The notes below the pieces were generated by a model. That model had not been told where the DNA came from. It made no database searches and saw nothing but the letters and a program-made list of their open reading frames with translations. DNA of 64,000 nucleotides, taken from Thiohalomonas sp963783235 (GTDB lineage: Bacteria > Pseudomonadota > Gammaproteobacteria > Thiohalomonadales > Thiohalomonadaceae). Where the stretch lies: positions 1,426,001-1,490,000 of the forward strand of contig CAWAMN010000002.1 of NCBI GenBank assembly GCA_963783235.1, given 5' to 3'. Numbering within the stretch: the first letter of the stretch is position 1; each line of letters begins with the position of its first letter. Positions 26,031 to 33,994 of the stretch are shown here, piece after piece. The position numbers were made by a program, and so were the translations under genes.

Positions 26031-27038
26031 CTACTCCCCTTCCGTTTTGGGCTCGCGCGACAAAAGGGCCTCGACTGCGGCCTGTGGTGTTGTGCGGCCT
26101 TCCACCAATCGACATACCTGTTCGGTGATCGGCATCTCGACGGCGTTGTCTTGCGCCAGTCGAGCAATTTCGGGGGCCGATTTGACGCCCTCCACGGCCT
26201 GGCCGATATCCTTCAGGGCCGATTCCAGGTCCCGGCCTTCGCCCAACGCGAGTCCCAGACGCCGGTTACGCGACTGATTATCGGTGCAGGTCAGCACCAG
26301 GTCCCCCATGCCGGCCAGCCCCATGAACGTCTCCGGAGAGCCGCCGACCGCCGCCCCCAATCGCATCATTTCCGCCAAACCCCGGGTGATGAGCGCGGCG
26401 CGGGTGTTGGCGCCGTAGCCGAGACCGTCGGCGACGCCGGCCGCGATGGCGAGCACGTTTTTACTGGCACCGCCCAGTTCGACGCCCACCACATCGGTGC
26501 TGGTGTAAGTACGGAAGGTCTGGCAATGCAGGTAGTTGGCAAGGAGCCGCGCGGCCTCGATGGTGGCACCCGCGACGGTGACCGCAGTCGGTAGGCCCTG
26601 CGCCACTTCTCCGGCGAAGGTCGGCCCGGAAATCACGCCAGTCGGGCGCTCGCGACCCAGCACCTCTTCCGTGACGCAGTGAAGGAACTTGCGGCTCCCG
26701 GACTCAAGACCCTTGCTGGCCCAGAAGACCGGCAGCCGAGCGGAAATCCGGGACTCCAGCCGCTCAAGGAGTTGGCGATAGCTGTGACTGGGAACCGCCA
26801 CGAGCACGGCCGCCACGCCCTCAACGGCGCGGGCGAAATCCGCTTCCGGGGCCAGTCGGTCGGGGAATTCGGCATCCGGCAGATAGCGTCGGTTGCGGCG
26901 CTCCGTCGCCATTTCCTTCATCCGTTCCGGATCACGGCCCCACAGGCGAATCGAGTGGCCGTTACGGGCCAGCTGAATGGCCAGCGCCGTGCCCCAGGAG
27001 CCGGCGCCGAGAACGGCGATCGACGGGTCCGTTGTCAT
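26031..27038 (-). CDS. gpsA: Glycerol-3-phosphate dehydrogenase [NAD(P)+]
   Basis: A 335-residue cytoplasmic enzyme that makes sn-glycerol 3-phosphate from dihydroxyacetone phosphate for phospholipid synthesis. Motifs: Rossmann GAGSWGTALA at residues 10-19, VPSHSYRQLL, the GPTFAGEVAQG substrate loop, the catalytic Lys in GGASKNVLAIAAG, and GLAGMGDLVLTC. ATG 27038 is preceded by GAAGG in the end of secB; the adjacent GTG 27041 is an alternative. It overlaps closely with secB, the same order as in E. coli (secB-gpsA). Confidence 0.96.
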   Translation of the reverse strand: MTTDPSIAVLGAGSWGTALAIQLARNGHSIRLWGRDPERMKEMATERRNRRYLPDAEFPDRLAPEADFARAVEGVAAVLVAVPSHSYRQLLERLESRISARLPVFWASKGLESGSRKFLHCVTEEVLGRERPTGVISGPTFAGEVAQGLPTAVTVAGATIEAARLLANYLHCQTFRTYTSTDVVGVELGGASKNVLAIAAGVADGLGYGANTRAALITRGLAEMMRLGAAVGGSPETFMGLAGMGDLVLTCTDNQSRNRRLGLALGEGRDLESALKDIGQAVEGVKSAPEIARLAQDNAVEMPITEQVCRLVEGRTTPQAAVEALLSREPKTEGE

Positions 27039-27043
27039 CACCT

Positions 27044-27508
27044 TCAGTGCGGCGCGGCGCCTTCGCCACCCTCTTGCTGCTTCTTCAGGTGTTCGGCATA
27101 AAGCGCATCGAAATTGACCGGCGCCAGAAGCAACTGCGGGAAGCTGCCTTTGTTGGCCAGGCTGGAAACCGCTTCACGGGCATAAGGGAACAGGATGCTG
27201 GGGCAGAAGCTGTGGAGCATCGGTCCGAGCTGATCTTCGGGGAACCCGGCCACCGTGAAAATGCCCGCTTGCTGCACCTCGGCCAGGTAGGCGGTCTGAT
27301 CGCCCACCTTGGTGGTGACGGTGACGTGCAGGAGCACTTCGTAGACGCCTTCGCTCAGATTTTGCGCCTGGGTGTTCAGGTCCACATTGACCTGCGGCTC
27401 CCACTTTTTCGTGAAGATTGCCGGTGTGTTAGGCGTCTCGAAAGAGACGTCCTTGACGTAGACGCGCTGGACGGCGAATTGCTGCTTCTGCTGTTCGTTC
27501 TCGGCCAT
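27044..27508 (-). CDS. secB: Protein-export chaperone SecB
   Basis: A 154-residue tetrameric chaperone that keeps preproteins unfolded and delivers them to SecA. It shows the family segments QRVYVKDVSFETPN, PQVNVDLNTQA, YEVLLHVTVTTK and QQAGIFTV, plus the acidic, SecA-contacting surface and LHSFCPSILFPYARE near residue 110. The C-terminus is a Glu/Gly-rich tail. gpsA follows three bases after the stop. Upstream lies the large repeat array, so its promoter must be between 27509 and 27580 or read through the array from trxC. Confidence 0.97.
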   Translation of the reverse strand: MAENEQQKQQFAVQRVYVKDVSFETPNTPAIFTKKWEPQVNVDLNTQAQNLSEGVYEVLLHVTVTTKVGDQTAYLAEVQQAGIFTVAGFPEDQLGPMLHSFCPSILFPYAREAVSSLANKGSFPQLLLAPVNFDALYAEHLKKQQEGGEGAAPH

Positions 27509-27578
27509 GTTGACTCCCTGAAATGAAAAGTCGCCGCGGAAAAAACCGTGGCGTCCCGGAATTTAGATGTTTGTCCGG

Positions 27579-28850
27579 CGATCTGCTTTCGCGGCAGAAT
27601 GCCGCCCCCACCGAAATGCCGGGCCTCTGGCTGCATGCCCGTGGGAGCGGCTTCCAGCCGCGATTCGTTCCAGCCCGGCTATTCGCGGCAGGATGCCGCT
27701 CCTACCGGAATGCCCGGGCCTCTGGCTGCATGCCCGTGGGAGCGGCTTCCAGCCGCGATTCGTTCCAGCCCGGCTATCGCGGCAGGATGCCGCTCCTACC
27801 GGAATGCCCGGGCCTCTGGCTGCATGCCCGTGGGAGCGGCTTCCAGCCGCGATTCGTTCCAGCCCGGCTATTCGCGGCAGGATGCCGCTCCTACCGGAAT
27901 GCCCGGGCCTCTGGCTGGATGCCCCGTGGGAGCGGCTTCCAGCCGCGATTCGTTCCAGCCCGGCTATCGCGGCAGGATGCCGCTCCTACCGGAATGCCCG
28001 GTCCTCTGGCTGGATGCCCGTGGGAGCGGCTTCCAGCCGCGATTCGTTCCAGCCCGGCTATCGCGGCAGGATGCCGCTCCCACCGAAATGCCGGGCCTCT
28101 GGCTGCATGCCCGTGGGAGCGGCTTCCAGCCGCGATTCGTTCCAGCCCGGCTATTCGCGGCAGGATGCCGCTCCTACCGGAATGCCCGGGCCTCTGGCTG
28201 CATGCCCGTGGGAGCGGCTTCCAGCCGCGATTCGTTCCAGCCCGGCTATCGCGGCAGGATGCCGCTCCTACCGGAATGCCCGGGCCTCTGGCTGCATGCC
28301 CGTGGGAGCGGCTTCCAGCCGCGATTCGTTCCAGCCCGGCTATTCGCGGCAGGATGCCGCTCCTACCGGAATGCCCGGGCCTCTGGCTGGATGCCCCGTG
28401 GGAGCGGCTTCCAGCCGCGATTCGTTCCAGCCCGGCTATCGCGGCAGGATGCCGCTCCTACCGGAATGCCCGGTCCTCTGGCTGGATGCCCGTGGGAGCG
28501 GCTTCCAGCCGCGATTCGTTCCAGCCCGGCTATCGCGGCAGGATGCCGCTCCCACCGAAATGCCGGGCCTCTGGCTGCATGCCCGTGGGAGCGGCTTCCA
28601 GCCGCGATTCGTTCCAGCCCGGCTATTCGCGGCAGGATGCCGCTCCTACCGGAATGCCCGGGCCTCTGGCTGCATGCCCTGTGGGAGCGGCTTTCAGCCG
28701 CGATTCGTTCCAGCCCGGCTATCGCGGCAGGATGCCGCTCCTACCGGAATGCCGGGCCTCTGGCTGGATGCCCGGTGGGAGCGGCTTCCAGCCGCGATTC
28801 GTTCCAGCTCAGCTTAGCTATCGCGGCAGGATGCCGCTCCCAAACAAACC
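27579..28850. repeat. REP-like satellite: 13 tandem units of 93-96 bp with a 472-bp higher-order repeat
   Basis: Each unit has an arm GTGGGAGCGGCTTCCAGCCG, a ~20-bp spacer (TTCGTTCCAGCCCGGCTA) and an opposed arm ATCGCGGCAGGATGCCGCTCC, followed by CTACCGGAATGCCCGGGCCT-type DNA. The CGATTCGTTC mark recurs at 27661, 27756, 27850, 27946, 28040, 28133, 28228, 28322, 28418, 28512, 28605, 28701 and 28795. Spacings 95-94-96-94-93 occur twice, so 27661-28132 and 28133-28604 are tandem copies; by eye they are identical, including minor variants (TATTCGC/TATCGC, GGATGCCCCG). Fourteen opposed arms and 13 first arms are present. All three plus-strand frames stay open for over 400 codons, but only as by-products. 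Confidence 0.95.
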
Positions 28851-28878
28851 CGGCCTCACTCGTAAAAGCGTTCTCGAT

Positions 28879-29313
28879 TCAGAGGTGCTGGCGGACCCAG
28901 GCCACCAGGTTGCGCAGGTCCATGGCACCGGCGGTCCGTGCTACCTCACGACCCCCTTTGAACAGGGCGATAGTGGGGATGCTTCGGATACCGAAGCGCA
29001 TCGCGAGCGCCTGTTCCTGCTCGGTATCGACCTTGGCCACACGAACCTGCGGCTCCAGTTCCGCCGCGGCCTGCTCGAAGATCGGCGCCATCATCTTGCA
29101 GGGACCGCACCACGGCGCCCAGAAATCGACCAGGACGGGCAGATCGCTGCGGGAAATATGCTGATCGAATCCGACGCTCGACAGGGCGATCGGGCGACCC
29201 TCAAATAGCGGCTGTTTGCAGCGGCCGCACTTGCCGCCGGCGGTCAGCTTCTCGGCGGGGAGGCGGTTGATGCTGTCGCAGTGAGGACAGACGACATGGA
29301 GTCCGTTCGACAT
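28879..29313 (-). CDS. trxC: Thioredoxin 2
   Basis: A 144-residue zinc-binding thioredoxin. The N-terminal zinc ribbon has Cys9/Cys12 (CPHC) and Cys29/Cys32 (CGRC); the thioredoxin domain has the redox pair Cys69/Cys72 in FWAPWCGPCKMM and the cis-Pro in SIPTIALF. TrxC reduces cytoplasmic disulfides and is often induced by oxidative stress. Same strand and close to grxC, a rhodanese and an ArsR regulator, making a small thiol/persulfide neighbourhood. The repeat array follows its stop. Confidence 0.96.
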   Translation of the reverse strand: MSNGLHVVCPHCDSINRLPAEKLTAGGKCGRCKQPLFEGRPIALSSVGFDQHISRSDLPVLVDFWAPWCGPCKMMAPIFEQAAAELEPQVRVAKVDTEQEQALAMRFGIRSIPTIALFKGGREVARTAGAMDLRNLVAWVRQHL

Positions 29314-29322
29314 CGCCGCGAC

Positions 29323-29583
29323 CTACTCCAGCCCCAGCATTTCGTCCAGCTTGCCTTCCATATCCAGGTCGACGAGGTCGTCATAGCCGCCGACGTGGTA
29401 GTCGTCGATGAAGATCTGCGGGACGGAGGTCTGACCCGAGGCGCGTTTCTCCATTTCCGGACGCAGTTCCGGTTTTTCATCGACGGCGAAATTGGCGTAG
29501 CTGGCTCCCTTTTTGTCCAGCAGCCGTTTGGCGCGGACACAGAATGGGCAGCTGGCGGTGGTGTACATCTCGACAGTTGGCAT
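29323..29583 (-). CDS. grxC: Glutaredoxin 3
   Basis: An 86-residue glutaredoxin with the active site Cys12-Pro-Phe-Cys15 (TTASCPFCVRAK), the cis-Pro motif SVPQIFIDDYHVGGYDDL and the expected length. It reduces disulfides and glutathionylated proteins with glutathione. ATG 29583 gives the standard N-terminus MPTVEMYT; a GTG fifteen bases upstream is less likely. It lies 9 bp upstream of trxC and 18 bp downstream of the rhodanese gene, a conserved secB-grxC-rhodanese arrangement with trxC inserted. Confidence 0.95.
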   Translation of the reverse strand: MPTVEMYTTASCPFCVRAKRLLDKKGASYANFAVDEKPELRPEMEKRASGQTSVPQIFIDDYHVGGYDDLVDLDMEGKLDEMLGLE

Positions 29584-29601
29584 GGCGGCAACCCCCAATG
29601 G

Positions 29602-30060
29602 CTATTTCTTTTCGGCCTTACGCTTTTTCTTGGTCTTTCCCTTACTGAGCGGCAGCCCGGCGTTTTCCCAGGCCAACATTCCGCCCTTGAGGTTATAAAC
29701 CCGTTCAAATCCGTGTTTTCGCAGGACACCGGCGGCTTTACTCGACCGGTGGCCGCTGTGACAACCCAGTATTACCGGTTTTTGGCGCAGGTTTTCAAGG
29801 CGGCTCAGATTCTTGTCGAGACCGGATAGCGGGACATGTATGGAATCCACGACATGTCCTTCCCGATACTCCTTGTCTTCACGGACGTCGACCAGGACGG
29901 CATCCTCCCGGTTCATCAGACCGACGGCCTCCTGGGGGTCCACGTCGTGGAAGCCTCGCAGTCGACGGCTCAGCGGCTGACTGATGAGCATGGCCAGAAT
30001 AATGATGAGAGCCAGGAACAGGTCCCAGTGGTTTACGACGAATTCACCCAATTGCGACAT
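29602..30060 (-). CDS. Membrane-anchored rhodanese-like sulfurtransferase
   Basis: A 152-residue protein with one N-terminal membrane helix (about 13-30), a rhodanese domain (about 38-135) and a Lys-rich tail (KGKTKKKRKAEKK). The active-site loop is GCHSGHRSS with Cys100 as the persulfide-carrying residue; DVREDKEYREGHV is the CH2A-type motif. This is the YibN-type protein found next to secB-grxC in gammaproteobacteria. The positive tail and single helix imply an inner-membrane protein with the catalytic domain in the cytoplasm. It may hand sulfur to, or sense it with, the neighbouring thiol proteins. Confidence 0.9.
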   Translation of the reverse strand: MSQLGEFVVNHWDLFLALIIILAMLISQPLSRRLRGFHDVDPQEAVGLMNREDAVLVDVREDKEYREGHVVDSIHVPLSGLDKNLSRLENLRQKPVILGCHSGHRSSKAAGVLRKHGFERVYNLKGGMLAWENAGLPLSKGKTKKKRKAEKK

Positions 30061-30148
30061 GGAAATAGAATTTAGATCACTTTAGAAGGGAGGGGATTAT
30101 AACGGGATTGGCGCGAAAAAACCGGGAATGCCGTATTGGAGGGACCTG

Positions 30149-30186
30149 GCAATCGCGGCCGGGAGCCCGCTCCCGACCGCGATTGC
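30149..30186. repeat. Strong hairpin between the DUF2892 and rhodanese genes
   Basis: GCAATCGCGGCCGGGAGC (30149-30166) and its near-perfect inverted copy (30169-30186) form an 18-bp stem with a single mismatch and a two-base spacer. There is no T-run on either side, so it is not a standard intrinsic terminator; the ATCGCGG...GGGAGC core resembles the REP arms elsewhere in the window. Confidence 0.7.
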
Positions 30187-30212
30187 GCTAATCGGACAAA
30201 CTGCCGGCCGCT

Positions 30213-30428
30213 TCAGCTGCCCGCTGCCGTGGGCACGCCTGCCTTTTTGAGGATAATGTCCAGCGGGCAAAAAGTGGTGAAGCCACTCTGGAGCAGATTG
30301 AGGCCGACGAAGCCGGTGAACCAGAGCCAGTTCACACTGTGGAAAACCGGACTGGCTTCGACCCCAAGGGCCAGGCTCAGCAGGATGAAAAAGCCGGCGA
30401 TGATCCGGACGGTGCGCTCAACGGTCAT
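30213..30428 (-). CDS. DUF2892 (YgaP-like membrane domain) protein
   Basis: A 71-residue inner-membrane protein with two hydrophobic helices (about 6-25 and 34-50). The MTVERTVRIIAGFFIL start and the LQSGFTTFCPLDIILKKAG motif are characteristic of the DUF2892 domain, which in E. coli YgaP forms the membrane part fused to a rhodanese. Here it is a separate gene just downstream of the ArsR regulator, while a rhodanese gene lies 150 bp further on. The Cys in TTFCPL is conserved in the family. Cotranscription with arsR is likely. Confidence 0.85.
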   Translation of the reverse strand: MTVERTVRIIAGFFILLSLALGVEASPVFHSVNWLWFTGFVGLNLLQSGFTTFCPLDIILKKAGVPTAAGS

Positions 30429-30499
30429 GGACTACCCCTGTCATGCAAAAGAGAACAATGCCCCAATCTGCGGCCTTTCGGAGGGAAATTCAATCGCGC

Positions 30500-30811
30500 T
30501 CAGGCCATCGTGCAGAAAACGTCACGCATCATCTCGATCAACCGCAGCGTGCGGGAGTCCACCACCTTGTAATAGACGCGGTTGGCATCCTTGCGTGACG
30601 ACAGAATGCCCTTATCCCGGAGAATCGCCAGATGCTGGGAGATGTTGCTTTGCGACGTCCCCACCTGCTCGACGATATCCTGGACACTAATCTCCTGATC
30701 GCTAAGCGTACAGAGAATCTTGAGCCGCAGCGGGTGCGACATGGCTTTCAGCGAGCGGGAGGCGCGATCGATATCCTCGTCACGCGTGATCAGGTTCATT
30801 TCCTCTGACAT
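30500..30811 (-). CDS. ArsR-family regulator of the SqrR/BigR/YgaV persulfide-sensor type
   Basis: A 103-residue winged-helix repressor. The recognition helix region is TSQSNISQHLAILRDKGIL followed by the wing SSRKDANRVYYKVV. Two cysteines, Cys34 (RLKILCTLSD) and Cys100 (RDVFCTMA), are 66 residues apart, the same separation as Cys41 and Cys107 of Rhodobacter SqrR, which form a tetrasulfide bridge on exposure to reactive sulfur species. The metal-binding ELCVCD motif of ArsR is absent. ATG 30811 (MSEEMNLI) matches family length; 30865 is less likely. It probably represses itself and the DUF2892 gene downstream. The call as a sulfide sensor is inference from cysteine spacing and neighbours. Confidence 0.82.
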   Translation of the reverse strand: MSEEMNLITRDEDIDRASRSLKAMSHPLRLKILCTLSDQEISVQDIVEQVGTSQSNISQHLAILRDKGILSSRKDANRVYYKVVDSRTLRLIEMMRDVFCTMA

Positions 30812-30864
30812 GGACGGTTCTCGGTTTCTGTTAGTCCTGGGCAAAAAGTGCCAAAATTCCCTCA

Positions 30865-30916
30865 AACAATATACAATATTAATACCTTTGCAAAGAACCG
30901 TATTCGAATATATTGA
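30865..30916. promoter_or_regulatory. AT-rich divergent promoter/operator region between arsR and gpmI
   Basis: An AT-rich island in GC-rich DNA. A shared TTGCAA (30888-30893) can serve as -35 for the minus strand (TATTGT at 30871-30866, 16-bp spacer) and for the plus strand (TATTGA at 30911-30916, 17-bp spacer). The palindrome TATTCGAATA (30901-30910) and an AATATACAATATT stretch (30868-30880) are candidate operators. Confidence 0.4.
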
Positions 30917-31040
30917 TTCGATGGATTGGGGTCCCGGTTCTCTCTTGGTTCGGGCATCATGTTGCCCGGGCCGATAATCGATGTAGACTAGGTCTAAATC
31001 CGCGTAATAACCACCTCACGGGTCTAATCAACAAAAATCT

Positions 31041-32609
31041 ATGTCCGCGCAAGAGCGTCACCGACCTCTCCTCCTGGTCGTCCTGGATGGCTGGGGCTAT
31101 TCGAAAGACACCGATCACAACGCCATTCATTCCGCCCGCACCCCGGTCTGGAATCGGCTCTGGAGTGACTATCCTCACGCCTATCTCCGCCCTTCCGGCG
31201 CCGAAGTGGGCCTGCCGAGCGGGCAGATGGGCAACTCCGAGGTCGGCCACCTCAATCTCGGGGCCGGCCGAGTGGTCTATCAGGAGTTCACCCGCGTCAG
31301 TCGCGCCATCAAGACCGGCTCGTTCTACTCCAATGCCACGCTTACCGAAGCCGTGGATGTGGCCATCCAAAACGGCAAGGCCGTCCATATCATGGGACTG
31401 CTATCGCCGGGTGGGGTGCACAGTCACGAGAATCACATCCATGCGATGACCAAGCTCGCGGTGGAGCGTGGCGCGAAGAAGGTCTATATGCATGCCTTTT
31501 TGGATGGCCGCGATACACCGCCGAAGAGTGCCGGGGCCTCCATCGCCAAAATGGAAGCGGTGTTCGATGAGTTGGGGGCGGGTCGCTTCGCCTCGCTGAT
31601 CGGGCGTTACTACGCCATGGACCGTGACCATCGCTGGCCACGCATCGAGGCCGCTTACGGCGCCATGACCGGTGCCGGGGCCGATTACCGGGCGGCCAGT
31701 GCGGATGAGGCCCTGTCGATGGCTTACGCGCGTGGCGAAACCGATGAATTCGTCAAGGCCACCATTATCGCGCCCGAAGGCGATGAGCCCGTCGGTATCG
31801 AAGATGGTGATGTGGTGGTCTTCATGAACTACCGCTCCGATCGGGCCCGCCAGATTACCCGTCCGTTCATCGAACCGGACTTCGACTGCTTCGAGCGCAA
31901 GCGTCGCCCCGAGCTCGGCTGTTTCGTCAGTCTCACCGAATACAATGCCGACTTCAACTACCCGGTCGCCTTCCCGCCGGAGCGGATGCGCAATGTGCTC
32001 GGTGAGTACATTGCCAATTTCGGCCTGCATCAATTGCGCATCGCCGAGACGGAGAAGTACGCGCACGTCACCTTTTTCTTCAATGGCGGGCGCGAAGAGC
32101 CCTTCGAGTTCGAGGACCGGGTACTGGTTCCTTCCCCACAGGTCTCCACGTACGACCAGCAGCCGGAGATGAACGCCGGCGAGCTCACCGACAAGCTGAT
32201 TGAAGCGGTCGAGAGCAGCCGCTATGACGTCGTCATCTGCAACTATGCGAACCCCGACATGGTGGGGCATACGGGCAATTTCGAAGCGACGGTCAAGGCC
32301 ATCGAGTTTCTCGACGGCTGCCTGGGCCGGCTGACCGAATCGGTAGAGAGGGTCGGCGGCGAAATGCTGGTGACGGCCGACCACGGCAATGCTGAACAGA
32401 TGGTGGGTACGGATACCGGTCAGCCCCATACCGCCCACACCAGTAATGTGGTGCCGTTGATCTATTTCGGCCCCCGGGAGCTTAAGCTCTCCAAGGGCAT
32501 TCTGGCCGATGTCGCTCCGACCATGCTGGAGCTGCTGAGCCTCTCCGTCCCCACGGAAATGACGGGCCGTTCGCTGCTCGAACCGCTCGGCGAGGAAGAG
32601 GAGGAGTAG
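31041..32609 (+). CDS. gpmI: 2,3-bisphosphoglycerate-independent phosphoglycerate mutase
   Basis: A 522-residue glycolytic/gluconeogenic enzyme interconverting 3- and 2-phosphoglycerate with two Mn2+ ions. Alkaline-phosphatase-fold motifs: LVVLDGWGY (metal Asp16), GQMGNSEVGH with the phosphorylated Ser66, FLDGRDTPPKS, RYYAMDRDHRW, NYRSDRARQ, YANPDMVGHTG and VTADHGNAE. Length is typical (about 510-515). It stands near secB and the rhodanese gene as in other gammaproteobacteria, divergent from them. The leader before the ATG has only a weak ribosome-binding site. Confidence 0.97.
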   Translation: MSAQERHRPLLLVVLDGWGYSKDTDHNAIHSARTPVWNRLWSDYPHAYLRPSGAEVGLPSGQMGNSEVGHLNLGAGRVVYQEFTRVSRAIKTGSFYSNATLTEAVDVAIQNGKAVHIMGLLSPGGVHSHENHIHAMTKLAVERGAKKVYMHAFLDGRDTPPKSAGASIAKMEAVFDELGAGRFASLIGRYYAMDRDHRWPRIEAAYGAMTGAGADYRAASADEALSMAYARGETDEFVKATIIAPEGDEPVGIEDGDVVVFMNYRSDRARQITRPFIEPDFDCFERKRRPELGCFVSLTEYNADFNYPVAFPPERMRNVLGEYIANFGLHQLRIAETEKYAHVTFFFNGGREEPFEFEDRVLVPSPQVSTYDQQPEMNAGELTDKLIEAVESSRYDVVICNYANPDMVGHTGNFEATVKAIEFLDGCLGRLTESVERVGGEMLVTADHGNAEQMVGTDTGQPHTAHTSNVVPLIYFGPRELKLSKGILADVAPTMLELLSLSVPTEMTGRSLLEPLGEEEEE

Positions 32610-32697
32610 CCGCGTTTCGCAACGAAGCCACCCTAATGCGAAGCCTGCCGGGGCTGTCTCCAGCGATGTTCGGCGGGTCGCCGCGGGGTTTGGCCTG

Positions 32698-33837
32698 ATG
32701 CGCTGCTGGGGTCCGGGCCTGGTACTCCTTCTGGCTCTGATCGGTGGGGCCGAGGCCGGCGAGCGGCAGGAAAAAGAGGCCGAACTCAAACGGCTCAAGG
32801 AGCATATCGCGACGCTTAGCCGGGACTTGGATGCCACCCAGGACCGCTATGCGGGGCAGCGACATCAGCTGCGTGAAGTCGAAGAGGCCATCGGTGATGT
32901 CACCCGGCAGCTGCGCCACCTCGACGGTCGTCTCAGGGAGCAGGTCCTCAAACTGAAGGGGCTCGAAGCCGAACGCCGGGACTTGGAAAAGGCCGTCGGG
33001 GTCCAGCGTCGCCGACTGGCGGAGCAGATCCGGGCCGCATTCACCACCGGCCGCCAGGAATACCTCAAAATCCTTCTCAACCAGGAAGACCCGGCCGCCG
33101 TCGGGCGTATGCTCACCTACTACGATTATCTCAACCGGGCCCGCTCCGAGCGCATTCAAGCGCTGCTCTCCACCTTGGAGCGGCTCGAGGCGGTCCGCAC
33201 CGAGATTGCCGATGAGACCCGTCGCCTGGATGGATTGCGCTCCCGGCAGCAGGATCAGCGCAGCCGGTTGGAGGCCTCCCGAAAAGAGCGTCAGAGCCTG
33301 GTTGCCGCGCTCAAGCGGGATATCCGCAGCAAGGGTGAGCGCCTCGAACAGATGCGGGCCAACCGCAAGGAGCTCGAAGAACTGATAACGGCCTTGGCCA
33401 AGGCGCTGGCGGATATACCGCCGGAAGCGGGTAACTTCCAACCGTTCGGCAAATTGCGTGGCCAGCTGAAGTGGCCCAGCGAAGGACGGATTTTGGCCGG
33501 TTTCGGGAGCCCGCGGGGTCGGGCCGGGTTGCGTTGGCAGGGGGTCCTGATCGACGGTTCCGAGGGTCAGCCGATCAAGGCGGTAGCGCGCGGAAGAGTG
33601 GCTTTCGCCGACTGGCTGCGGGGATACGGACTGCTCGTGATCGTCGATCACGACGATGGCTATATGACGCTCTACGGCCATAATGAGAGTCTGTTCAAGG
33701 AGACCGGGGATTGGGTGGAGGCCGGCGAGGTGATTGCCGCATTGGGTTCCAGCGGCGGCTATGAACAGACGGCGCTCTACTTCGAAATCCGTCACGGCGG
33801 CCGGCCGAGAGATCCGGTACGCTGGTGCCGGCGCTGA
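32698..33837 (+). CDS. envC: EnvC-like murein hydrolase activator with degenerate LytM domain
   Basis: A 379-residue periplasmic protein: signal peptide (about 1-20), long coiled coil (about 22-245, rich in Glu, Arg and Leu heptads), then a peptidase M23/LytM domain (about 262-375). The metallopeptidase ligands are lost: the usual His-x3-Asp is RWQGVLID and the final His-x-His is EIRH, so it is not expected to cut peptidoglycan, as in E. coli EnvC, which activates AmiA/AmiB at the septum. YMTLYGHNE keeps the fold. ctpA and a YibQ-type deacetylase-like gene follow, the same order as around E. coli envC-yibQ with ctpA inserted. Confidence 0.88.
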   Translation: MRCWGPGLVLLLALIGGAEAGERQEKEAELKRLKEHIATLSRDLDATQDRYAGQRHQLREVEEAIGDVTRQLRHLDGRLREQVLKLKGLEAERRDLEKAVGVQRRRLAEQIRAAFTTGRQEYLKILLNQEDPAAVGRMLTYYDYLNRARSERIQALLSTLERLEAVRTEIADETRRLDGLRSRQQDQRSRLEASRKERQSLVAALKRDIRSKGERLEQMRANRKELEELITALAKALADIPPEAGNFQPFGKLRGQLKWPSEGRILAGFGSPRGRAGLRWQGVLIDGSEGQPIKAVARGRVAFADWLRGYGLLVIVDHDDGYMTLYGHNESLFKETGDWVEAGEVIAALGSSGGYEQTALYFEIRHGGRPRDPVRWCRR

Positions 33838-33994
33838 TTTTGTGTGGATGCGGGCGGTCCATTTTTCCGCCGGCGGAACTCGGAAGGCTGGCAAGCATCG
33901 TATATTGCAGTACTATTCCCTATGGTCGCGGGATCCGAAAGCACCATAGGACACACGCGACATCCCGCGGGAAAAACATTAACCGGAGTGGTTC

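Noticed and set aside
27523..29208. Overlapping ORFs of 416-561 codons on the plus strand with a repetitive Arg/Pro/Gly-rich peptide
   Set aside because: They are open only because the REP-type satellite has unit lengths and composition lacking stops; all three frames are open at once, and the 3' part is antisense to trxC.
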